A stretch of 5,773 nucleotides of DNA from Clostridia bacterium (GTDB lineage Bacteria > Bacillota > Clostridia > DUPQ01): assembly GCA_030592085.1 (NCBI GenBank), contig JAUUZV010000161.1, positions 1 to 5,773 of the forward strand, in the 5' to 3' direction. Made by a program: the position numbers and the translations under genes. Below the pieces are notes generated by a model. The model was not told the DNA's origin, searched no databases, and saw only the letters and a list, made by a program, of their open reading frames with translations. This document shows, piece by piece, positions 1-5,773 of the stretch (within the stretch, counting starts at the first letter, position 1; each line of letters opens with the position of its first letter).

Positions 1-1
1 A

Positions 2-67
2 GTTTCATTACATTATGGAATGAAAGTTGGTTGGATTGCTAATGGATATCCAGTAGTAACAGACTAA
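2..67 (+). CDS. C-terminal end of an unidentified protein (5' truncated)
   Basis: An open frame enters from the left edge and gives 21 residues, ending GYPVVTD before a TAA stop. It is followed after 17 nt by a strong intrinsic terminator, which supports this being the true end of a gene and of an upstream transcription unit. The fragment is too short to assign a family, and I do not recognise it. The other two frames have no comparable reading: frame 1 stops at 40-42. Since it lies before a terminator and a new promoter, it is probably not co-transcribed with the downstream operon, although it may belong to the same locus. Confidence 0.6.
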   Translation, partial: VSLHYGMKVGWIANGYPVVTD

Positions 68-84
68 TTATAGAAAATATATAT

Positions 85-119
85 AAAAGAGCTTTCTATT
101 TTCAGAAGGCTCTTTTTTT
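85..119 (+). terminator. Intrinsic (rho-independent) terminator of the upstream gene
   Basis: Bases 85-97 pair with 104-116 to make a 13-bp stem with a single G-U wobble and a 6-nt loop (attttc, 98-103). The right arm runs straight into a T tract (113-119). This is a textbook terminator for transcription arriving from the gene that ends at 67. On the other strand the T tract is only four bases long, so termination of leftward transcription would be weak. Confidence 0.9.
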
Positions 120-129
120 ATGCTACAAT
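101..129 (+). promoter_or_regulatory. Putative sigma-A promoter for the four-gene operon
   Basis: TGCTACAAT at 121-129 is an extended -10 element: the -10 hexamer TACAAT lies at 124-129 with TGC directly before it. With a 17-bp spacer, the -35 hexamer is TTCAGA at 101-106, matching TTGACA at four of six positions. The predicted start near 136 would leave a leader of about 17 nt. The -35 lies inside the terminator hairpin, so promoter and terminator overlap. The -10 is convincing; the -35 is a weak match and rests on spacing. Confidence 0.6.
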
Positions 130-140
130 AAAGTTACATC

Positions 141-150
141 AAGGGGGGGA
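141..150 (+). promoter_or_regulatory. Ribosome binding site containing a G7 run
   Basis: The sequence AAGGGGGGGA lies just before the ATG at 153 and fixes that start codon. It is purine-rich and can pair with the anti-Shine-Dalgarno sequence, but it contains seven consecutive Gs (143-149), which is odd in such an AT-rich region. Homopolymers of this length can change length during replication, and that would alter the spacing to the start codon. Confidence 0.7.
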
Positions 151-152
151 CT

Positions 153-1169
153 ATGAAAGATATTTATTTCAAAGAACAGTTATTTACCATAGAAGGAGCA
201 CTATCAGTTTATGATGGTAATGATTTCACACAACCGTGGCGGATTGACCATAATAGAAAACAATTATTCCCATATTTAAATGATGATTTTCAAGGTGGAG
301 CCTGCTCAGGAGTGAGAATTACTTTTGAATCTGACTGTACTTTATTAGCTATTGATATTGTTGAAACCCATGAAAGCGATACAGGGTTTCACGATGTGAT
401 GTTAATTGATCTTGTAATTGATGGAAAATTAATTGAAACACTACCAATTAATAAAGGTAAAGGAATCTATGATTTTACAAAATTACCAAAAGGATTGAAA
501 CATATTGAGTTATGGCTAGATCATGCGTACCCTGTTAAATTTACTAAATTATTGATTAATGATAATGCAATAATGAAAAAAAGTGAAAGTCCTAAATATC
601 GTTGGGTCCACTATGGTAGCTCAATTAGTCATTCTGTACGAGCAAAAACCCCATCAACAATATGGCCAGGGATTGTTGCCTTGCGAGAAAATATACATGT
701 TACAAATTTAGGATTTGGTGGTAATTGCATATTAGATCCAATAATAGGTTATGAAATGAGTAAACTTAAAGCTGATATATTTACATTGAAATTAGGAATT
801 AATGTACATGGTGGTCGATTAAATATACGAAGTTTTGAACCGTGTATAATTGGTCTAATTGAAACGCTTAGGCAAAAACATATTTACACACCTATACTTT
901 TAATTTCCCCAATTGTTGCTCCTGGTTATGAAGATACTAAGGGACTATCTGAGATGAGTTTATCTGATATGAGAGAAATCTTACAATTAGTAGTTAAAAA
1001 TTACAATAATCTAGGAGATGAAAATATCTATTATGTAAATGGATTAGAGATAATGGGACAAGAAGGTTTAAAATATATGCCAGATGATGTTCACCCTGAT
1101 GGTGACGGACAGTTTGTAATGGCAGATAATTTTATTAAAAATATTATAAATAAATATTTTATTAGATAG
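153..1169 (+). CDS. SGNH/GDSL-type esterase with SsfX3-like N-terminal domain
   Basis: This is a 338-residue protein without a signal peptide, so probably cytoplasmic. Residues 1 to about 145 look like the beta-rich N-terminal domain of SsfX3-like esterases, ending in the ElWLDHAYPVKF region. The catalytic SGNH domain follows: HYGSSIS (153-159), where S157 takes the position of the GDS nucleophile; NLGFGGN (185-191), supplying the oxyanion glycine; LGIN (214-217), supplying the block III asparagine N217; and DDVHP (311-315), with D311 and H314 completing the triad. Family knowledge suggests a carbohydrate or small-molecule acyl esterase, or less likely an acyltransferase. The substrate cannot be read from the sequence. 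The start is supported by the purine-rich site 3-12 nt upstream. It is the first gene of the operon and ends 9 nt before the next. An 8-bp inverted repeat lies within it at 362-391. Confidence 0.85.
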   Translation: MKDIYFKEQLFTIEGALSVYDGNDFTQPWRIDHNRKQLFPYLNDDFQGGACSGVRITFESDCTLLAIDIVETHESDTGFHDVMLIDLVIDGKLIETLPINKGKGIYDFTKLPKGLKHIELWLDHAYPVKFTKLLINDNAIMKKSESPKYRWVHYGSSISHSVRAKTPSTIWPGIVALRENIHVTNLGFGGNCILDPIIGYEMSKLKADIFTLKLGINVHGGRLNIRSFEPCIIGLIETLRQKHIYTPILLISPIVAPGYEDTKGLSEMSLSDMREILQLVVKNYNNLGDENIYYVNGLEIMGQEGLKYMPDDVHPDGDGQFVMADNFIKNIINKYFIR

Positions 1170-1178
1170 GAACCTATT

Positions 1179-2237
1179 ATGAAATTTAACGATGTATATC
1201 AAATTGCAGAAATTGAGAAGAATAAAAAGATATTACGTAATTTTATAAATGGTAAGGGAAAAACAGTTTTTTCAGGATATACTGCAAAAAGTGAATATAG
1301 ACAAGTGGCTGATTTTAATAAAATGGTTTCATTAGCTTGTGATAATATTTTATTAAACAAGAAAATGCCTGGAATAAATGTGCCTCGTATCATGTGTGAT
1401 TTTGGAACAACAAGTACTGCAGAATATTTTGGTAATAAAGCAAGAGTTCCAGAAGGTTGTAATAAATGGATTGACCCAATAATAAATTGTATATCCGATA
1501 TTCCTAAAATATCACTTCAATCCTCTGATGGTTTAGATGTGTTAAAAGCATATGAATTATGGGATGCTGTTTCAAAAAAACTAGAAACAAACTACTTATC
1601 AAGTTCGTTTATTGATATTCAAGGTCCATTAAATACTTTAGCATTAATTTGGGAACAAACAGACTTATTAATAACAATGACAGATAATCCAAAAAAAGTT
1701 CATGAAGTTCTAGAAGTGGTAACAGATATATTAATTGATATTGTTAAAACAACTATCAATAAAAATATGAATGTAGATTGTCCCCTTTGGCCATATATTT
1801 ATTTACCTACAGATATAGGTGTAGGGATTACTGAAGACTATATGCCATTACTTTCACCTGCTATGTATAAAGAGTTTGGCATTCCATATTTAAAGAGATT
1901 TGCTAGCCATTTTAATGGAATTTTCATTCACTGTTGTGGTCAATTTACACACCAGATTGATAATCTTATTAATAGTGGTATTAATATATTAGGAATGGAA
2001 TTTGTGTATCCCAATGTTGATATAAAAAAGCTATTTACAGCTTTTGGAGCATCTGCTTTTTTTGTCCCTAATATTATGGATAATTATATAAGTGAATTTG
2101 GATCTATTACAAACTTTTTTAAGAAAATAAATAAATTAAGAAACAATGAAACAAGACTATGGTATATTATCAATGCGTGGGCTGATGATATTGATGAACA
2201 GGCAGCCTATCTAGAATTAATAAGTGATGTGAGGTAA
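1179..2237 (+). CDS. URO-D-fold protein, methyltransferase-like branch (not HemE)
   Basis: This 352-residue protein has the pattern of the uroporphyrinogen decarboxylase (URO-D) superfamily: DIQGPLNT (146-153), a helix with TDNPKKVHEVL (168-178), a DIGVGITEDYMPLLSPAMY stretch (212-230), then EFGIPYL and IHCCGQF (250-256). The HxCG motif (H251, C253, G254) is shared with the zinc-dependent MtaA/CmuA-type methyltransferases. The N-terminal MRQAGRY-type signature of true HemE is absent, and there are no heme genes nearby. In the methyltransferases a further C-terminal cysteine completes the zinc site, but no cysteine occurs after C253 here. The activity is therefore unknown; a methyl-transfer or lyase-like step on a sugar derivative is speculation. 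Many annotations would read 'uroporphyrinogen decarboxylase family protein'. A TAGGAA site overlapping the stop of the previous gene sets the start. The gene is translationally close to its neighbours (9 nt upstream, 4 nt downstream). Confidence 0.8.
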   Translation: MKFNDVYQIAEIEKNKKILRNFINGKGKTVFSGYTAKSEYRQVADFNKMVSLACDNILLNKKMPGINVPRIMCDFGTTSTAEYFGNKARVPEGCNKWIDPIINCISDIPKISLQSSDGLDVLKAYELWDAVSKKLETNYLSSSFIDIQGPLNTLALIWEQTDLLITMTDNPKKVHEVLEVVTDILIDIVKTTINKNMNVDCPLWPYIYLPTDIGVGITEDYMPLLSPAMYKEFGIPYLKRFASHFNGIFIHCCGQFTHQIDNLINSGINILGMEFVYPNVDIKKLFTAFGASAFFVPNIMDNYISEFGSITNFFKKINKLRNNETRLWYIINAWADDIDEQAAYLELISDVR

Positions 2238-2241
2238 AATT

Positions 2242-3264
2242 ATGTTTGAAAAACTATATCAACAAAGTGAATTTATTGCAAAAAGAGAAAGCAGTTATGA
2301 TTTAACAGGGGGCAATGAAGATAAAAAAGAAATTGCTGCTGGTGAAACCTTAGAAATAGCTAATTTAGTAGGGCCAGGTAAAGTAGTTCATATCTGGTGT
2401 ACAATTGCAGCGGAACAGTTACCCTTATTTAATAGAATGTTAGTTTTGCGATTTTATTGGGATGATGAAAAAACACCTAGTGTAGAGTGTCCAATTGGTG
2501 ATTTTTTTGGATCAGGTCATGGAATGCAAGCTGACTGTAAAGCATTACCAATTAATTCTGTGAATGGTGGAAAAGGAAGGAATGTCTTCTTTGAAATGCC
2601 ATTTATAAAAAGTGCTCGATTAACTGTTACTAATGAAGGGAAATTCCCAGTTCGTTCTTTTTACTATAATGTTGATTGGCAACAATATAAAAGTTTACCT
2701 AAGGACATTATGTATTTTCATGCAAGATATAGACAAGAATTTCCCACAACCATTGGGAATGACTATTTAATCGCTGATATTAGTGGACAAGGAAATTATG
2801 TGGGCACAGTACTAAATGTGGAAAAAGCAGAAAAACCAGGTTGGTATGGTGAAGGTGATGAAAAAATATATATTGATGGAGAAGAATATCCTTCTATTTG
2901 GGGAACAGGGACAGAAGATTATTTCTTAACTGCATGGTATCCCCATGTATATCATTCTCCTTACTCAGGATTTTCAATTTATGAAGGAATAAATAGACCT
3001 GGGAACAAATTAACAGGATACCGTTTTCACATAATAGATCCAATACCATTTACAAAAAGAATAAAGTTTGTTATTGAGCACGCTTGGACAACAAAAAATG
3101 AAAAATTCTGTGATAACTATTCTTCAGTTGCTTATTGGTATCAAAAAGAACCACATACTATTACTGAACCATTTCCTGCTGCAGACAGTAGAAGACCTAA
3201 ATATCCAGAAGATGTACTTTATGATGAGTATTGGGAAAAAGGAAATGATAAAAAAGGGTTTTAA
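2242..3264 (+). CDS. DUF2961 / GH172 family glycoside hydrolase
   Basis: This 340-residue protein has the hallmark DUF2961 core: WYGEGDEKIYIDGEEYPS (201-218) followed by GTGTEDYF (221-228), with CPIGDFFGSGHG (83-94) upstream. DUF2961 is now glycoside hydrolase family 172, whose known members act on alpha-D-fructofuranosides, difructose dianhydride I, or D-arabinofuranosides in D-arabinan. E204 and E225 are 21 residues apart. As I recall, the catalytic nucleophile and acid/base of the Bifidobacterium enzyme are E270 and E291, with the same spacing, so these are probably the catalytic pair. No signal peptide is visible, so it probably acts on imported oligosaccharides. GH172 enzymes form trimers or larger assemblies. 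The ATG is preceded by GAGGT (2231-2235), which overlaps the stop of the URO-D-like gene, indicating translational coupling. Exact linkage specificity cannot be told. Confidence 0.88.
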   Translation: MFEKLYQQSEFIAKRESSYDLTGGNEDKKEIAAGETLEIANLVGPGKVVHIWCTIAAEQLPLFNRMLVLRFYWDDEKTPSVECPIGDFFGSGHGMQADCKALPINSVNGGKGRNVFFEMPFIKSARLTVTNEGKFPVRSFYYNVDWQQYKSLPKDIMYFHARYRQEFPTTIGNDYLIADISGQGNYVGTVLNVEKAEKPGWYGEGDEKIYIDGEEYPSIWGTGTEDYFLTAWYPHVYHSPYSGFSIYEGINRPGNKLTGYRFHIIDPIPFTKRIKFVIEHAWTTKNEKFCDNYSSVAYWYQKEPHTITEPFPAADSRRPKYPEDVLYDEYWEKGNDKKGF

Positions 3265-4266
3265 ATGAGAGTTGATTTAGCAACTATTAGAAATGAAATA
3301 TTGTCAGTTTATGATAGTAGGCGAAAAAGAGATGACCCTATTGGAAGGTATAAATATACTTTAGATGGGGAAACTAATTTATATGCAAGCTTAGATGTAG
3401 TTATTTCATATGCAATAATGGGAATCAATCCTAATTCTTTTAATGAAAAATATAAAAGTGAATGGATATCTTATATAAATTCATATGTTGATAATGAAAT
3501 TAAAGACGGACGATATAACGGTCTTATTCCACACCACTCAATAACTCATGCAAACGGTATGGTTATTGGAGCTCTTGGTTATCTAGGGGGTAAGCAAATT
3601 TATCCTGTTAAATTTTATGACTCATTTAATAGTGTTATAAAAATAGAAACATGGCTTGAAAACATTAATTGGCCACATCAATGGGCTTGTGAATTTAAAG
3701 GTGGACCTTGTATGTTTTCTATGAGTAAGTATTGTCCAAGTGAGTGGATTAATGTGGCAATTAATTGGTTGACCAGCGAGCTTGACCCAATAACAGGTAT
3801 GTGGAAAAGAGAAGTAACACCTGCTACGGAATATAACCCATTGGGAGGATTTGTTCATATATATCCACTTTATGAGCTTCACTTAAAAGAATTTCCATAT
3901 CCTAATAAAGTGATTAGATCAGTTCTAGATTTACAAAACAGTAAAGGTAATTGGTGGCCAAATAATGAATTAAGTTATTTAGATATGGATGCACTTTATG
4001 CTTATAGTGCAATGTTAAGAATAAATAATACATTACATGATGAAGTAATAAAAAGCACAAGAAAATATGCAAAGTATTTTATTGATTTCTATCAAAAGAA
4101 TAAAAAAGATATTTTTAAAAACTCAGCTATGCATGGTTTATTAGCTTTAGTTAGTACATTTGGATTACTTAATCAATTATTGCCTAACGAATTCTACGAT
4201 ACAGTTCAATGGACAGATATTTTAAGTGACAGAAGATTATATCAAACAAGTCTAGTTGAAGTTTAG
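3265..4266 (+). CDS. Uncharacterised Trp-rich protein, probable alpha/alpha-toroid
   Basis: I do not recognise a named family for this 333-residue protein. It is mainly helical, with repeating units in which a D/G/W-containing turn precedes a small-residue helix. LDLQNSKGNWW (221-231) fits the QX2-5GXW core of the QW motif of squalene/terpene cyclase-type toroids. LDPITGMW (173-180) is a degenerate copy, and helices such as DMDALYAYSAML (240-251) and HANGMVIGALGYLGG (95-109) fit the inner wall of a toroid. No DXDD cyclase motif is seen, so terpene cyclization is unlikely. Candidate functional residues are H90/H91, H95, W140, E189, H198, D240 and D242, but none can be assigned. There is no signal peptide. 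The ATG directly follows the TAA of the GH172 gene (TAAATG), with AAAGGG 6 nt before it, so the two are coupled and probably work together. It could be an inactive-fold relative, a lyase or an (alpha/alpha)6 glycoside hydrolase. Confidence 0.72.
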   Translation: MRVDLATIRNEILSVYDSRRKRDDPIGRYKYTLDGETNLYASLDVVISYAIMGINPNSFNEKYKSEWISYINSYVDNEIKDGRYNGLIPHHSITHANGMVIGALGYLGGKQIYPVKFYDSFNSVIKIETWLENINWPHQWACEFKGGPCMFSMSKYCPSEWINVAINWLTSELDPITGMWKREVTPATEYNPLGGFVHIYPLYELHLKEFPYPNKVIRSVLDLQNSKGNWWPNNELSYLDMDALYAYSAMLRINNTLHDEVIKSTRKYAKYFIDFYQKNKKDIFKNSAMHGLLALVSTFGLLNQLLPNEFYDTVQWTDILSDRRLYQTSLVEV

Positions 4267-4289
4267 ATTTCTCTTTGTTGGTGTATAAT
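4262..4289 (+). promoter_or_regulatory. Putative sigma-A promoter for zwf
   Basis: A perfect TATAAT -10 lies at 4284-4289. With a 16-bp spacer, the best -35 is TTTAGA at 4262-4267, which overlaps the stop codon of the previous gene and matches TTGACA at four of six positions. The predicted start is near 4296, just before the GGAGG ribosome binding site. No hairpin followed by a T tract is present between 4266 and 4311, so readthrough from the upstream operon would also reach zwf. Confidence 0.6.
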
Positions 4290-4310
4290 AAGCATAGTGG
4301 AGGAACACAT

Positions 4311-5773
4311 ATGAAATTAGTAAATGAAAGTGCCATTTTCGTTATATTTGGAGGAACTGGCGATTTAACAAAAAGAAAATTAATTCCCGCTTTATATAAT
4401 CTTACAATCGAAAACAAATTATCAGATAATTTTGCAATTGTAGCTATTGGACGAAGGGATTATACGACAGAGTTTTATAGAGACCAAATGAAAAGTGCAA
4501 TCAAAGAATTTTCAGAAGATACATATAATGAGAAGCGTTGGAATAAATTTGTATTAAAAATTTCATATTTGCGATTTGATTTTTCACAAACTTGTGAAGG
4601 ATACACTGAACTTGATAAATATTTAAGTAAACTTGATGATGAACATCAAACAAATGGTAATAGAATTTATTATTTAGCAGTACCTCCTAGTTCCTTTGAA
4701 CCAATTATTGATAATTTACAATGTCGCCAAATGTTGTTAAATAAAGATAGTTGGCAACGTGTAATGGTAGAAAAACCATTTGGTTCAGACTTAGAAAGTG
4801 CTAGAAAGTTAAATGAACATATTTCACAAAGTATTGAAGAAAAGAATTTATTTAGAATCGATCATTATTTAGGAAAAGAGATGATTCAAAATATCATGGC
4901 AATTCGTTTTGGTAATTCTATATTCGAACCTTTATGGAATCATCACTATATTGATAATATTCAAATTATATCAAGTGAAACTATTGGAGTTAAAAGTCGT
5001 GGTTCATATTATGAATCAACAGGTGTTTTAAAAGATATGTTGCAAAACCATATTTTACAAATGTTATCTTTAATAGCAATGGAGCCACCTATTAGTTTAT
5101 CACCAGAAGCAATTAGAGACGAAAAAGTAAAAGCTATTAAATCGCTACGAGTAGAGCATGGGAAAAAAATAGAAGATACCATAGTCTTAGGACAATACGG
5201 TGAATCGCAATCACATATAGGATATCGTGAGGAAGATAATGTTTCAAAAGAATCTAAAGTGCCAACATTTATTGCCATGAGAGCATCAATTGATAATTTT
5301 AGATGGAGTGGAGTGCCTTTCTATATAAAAGTGGGGAAAGCATTACCAAAAAAAGAAACTAAAATTATTGTACAGTTTAAAAAATTACCAGGTATTAATA
5401 ACTATAAAGAGTTTAATGACACAAAACCAAATACTTTAGTTATACGGATACAACCAAATGAGGGAATCTATTTTCAAATTAATGCTAAAATACCAGGAAA
5501 CGAATTTATTGTTAATAGTATTGATATGGATTATTGCCAGAAATCAGCAATTTCAAGTAATTCAACAGCTGCTTATGAACGATTGATTATTGAGGCAATA
5601 AGAAATAACTCCTCATTATTTACAAGATGGGATGAATTAGAATATTCATGGAAATATATTGAGAGTATTGAAAAAGCTATTAAAAATTACAACTATCAGT
5701 ATCCTAATTATGAATTTGGGACAGAAGGTCCTAATATGGCAAATCAATTACTAGAAATAAATCATAAGTGGTA
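4311..5773 (+). CDS. zwf: Glucose-6-phosphate 1-dehydrogenase (3' end at window edge)
   Basis: This enzyme oxidises glucose 6-phosphate to 6-phosphogluconolactone with NADP+ (or NAD+), starting the oxidative pentose phosphate pathway in the cytoplasm. The N-terminal Rossmann motif is GGTGDLTKRKL (14-24), followed by EKPFG (154-158), the active-site RIDHYLGKE (182-190, with D184, H185 and K189) and GSYYESTGVLKDMLQNH (231-247), where H247 matches the catalytic base histidine. WSGVPFYIKVGK (332-343) is the substrate-loop region and carries K343; the usual form is IRTGK, so R and T are K and V here. The frame gives 487 codons and ends HKW then TA, at the usual family length of about 490 residues, so the window is probably cut one base before the end of the stop codon. 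GGAGG at 4299-4303, 7 nt from the ATG, fixes the start. It has its own promoter 44 nt after the previous stop. Confidence 0.97.
   Translation, partial: MKLVNESAIFVIFGGTGDLTKRKLIPALYNLTIENKLSDNFAIVAIGRRDYTTEFYRDQMKSAIKEFSEDTYNEKRWNKFVLKISYLRFDFSQTCEGYTELDKYLSKLDDEHQTNGNRIYYLAVPPSSFEPIIDNLQCRQMLLNKDSWQRVMVEKPFGSDLESARKLNEHISQSIEEKNLFRIDHYLGKEMIQNIMAIRFGNSIFEPLWNHHYIDNIQIISSETIGVKSRGSYYESTGVLKDMLQNHILQMLSLIAMEPPISLSPEAIRDEKVKAIKSLRVEHGKKIEDTIVLGQYGESQSHIGYREEDNVSKESKVPTFIAMRASIDNFRWSGVPFYIKVGKALPKKETKIIVQFKKLPGINNYKEFNDTKPNTLVIRIQPNEGIYFQINAKIPGNEFIVNSIDMDYCQKSAISSNSTAAYERLIIEAIRNNSSLFTRWDELEYSWKYIESIEKAIKNYNYQYPNYEFGTEGPNMANQLLEINHKW

Noticed and set aside
68..152. Riboswitch or T-box leader upstream of the operon
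   Set aside because: The space is filled by the terminator and promoter, and the predicted leader is only about 17 nt long.
1166..1177. Inverted repeat ATAGG-aa-CCTAT at the stop codon and ribosome binding site before the URO-D-like gene
   Set aside because: A 5-bp stem with a 2-nt loop cannot form a stable RNA hairpin, and no T tract follows.
1199..1393. Minus-strand open frame of 64 residues
   Set aside because: It is a shadow of the URO-D-like gene on the opposite strand, with no promoter or ribosome binding site.
1179..2237. True uroporphyrinogen decarboxylase (hemE)
   Set aside because: The N-terminal HemE signature is missing, an HxCG methyltransferase-type motif is present, and the neighbours are carbohydrate genes rather than heme genes.
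3068..3268. 66-residue + strand open frame
   Set aside because: It lies almost wholly within the GH172 gene in another frame and has no ribosome binding site or recognisable features.
3622..3882. Minus-strand open frame of 86 residues
   Set aside because: It lies inside the toroid gene, which has a coherent protein pattern; the antisense product does not.
4184..4417. Minus-strand open frame of 77 residues spanning the toroid-zwf junction
   Set aside because: It covers the zwf promoter and the conserved Rossmann-motif codons of zwf, so it is chance openness in AT-rich DNA.
5009..5278. Minus-strand open frame of 89 residues
   Set aside because: It is antisense to well-conserved zwf sequence, and its translation resembles no protein I know.
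1..5773. Mycoplasma-type code with TGA as tryptophan
   Set aside because: Tryptophans are encoded by TGG throughout, and I saw no in-frame TGA in the genes.
1..5773. CRISPR array, tRNA, rRNA, insertion sequence or attachment site
   Set aside because: No regular direct repeats, cloverleaf, transposase pattern or flanking terminal repeats were seen on either strand.

Overview
The window is AT-rich (roughly 30% G+C by eye, not computed) and every gene is on the + strand. Purine-rich ribosome binding sites, close-packed genes, an intrinsic terminator with a U-tract and sigma-A-like -10 boxes point to a low-GC Bacillota, perhaps the Lactobacillales or Erysipelotrichia side. That placement is an inference. 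Tryptophan is encoded by TGG throughout, and the four complete genes end in TAA or TAG, so nothing suggests a recoded TGA.

Layout: the last 21 codons of an upstream gene (2-67) are followed by a strong intrinsic terminator (85-119). A promoter overlaps the 3' half of that terminator and starts a tight four-gene operon. Its genes are an SGNH/GDSL-type esterase with an N-terminal SsfX3-like beta domain (153-1169), a URO-D-fold protein of the methyltransferase-like branch rather than HemE (1179-2237), a DUF2961/GH172 glycoside hydrolase (2242-3264), and an unrecognised tryptophan-rich protein that looks like an alpha/alpha-toroid (3265-4266). Gaps between them are 9, 4 and 0 nt. A 44-nt spacer with its own TATAAT promoter but no terminator then leads to zwf, glucose-6-phosphate dehydrogenase (4311 to the window end), which is complete except possibly for the last base of its stop codon.

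None of the four operon proteins has a visible signal peptide, so they probably act in the cytoplasm on imported carbohydrate. A working model is that the esterase removes acyl groups, the GH172 enzyme cleaves a fructofuranosyl- or D-arabinofuranosyl-type linkage, and the URO-D-like and toroid proteins do an undefined modification or accessory step. Sugars released could end up as hexose phosphate near zwf and the pentose phosphate pathway. No transporter, kinase or regulator lies in the window, so substrate and inducer are unknown. The least described parts are the toroid protein and the URO-D-like protein, which keeps only part of the zinc-site motif of its methyltransferase relatives.
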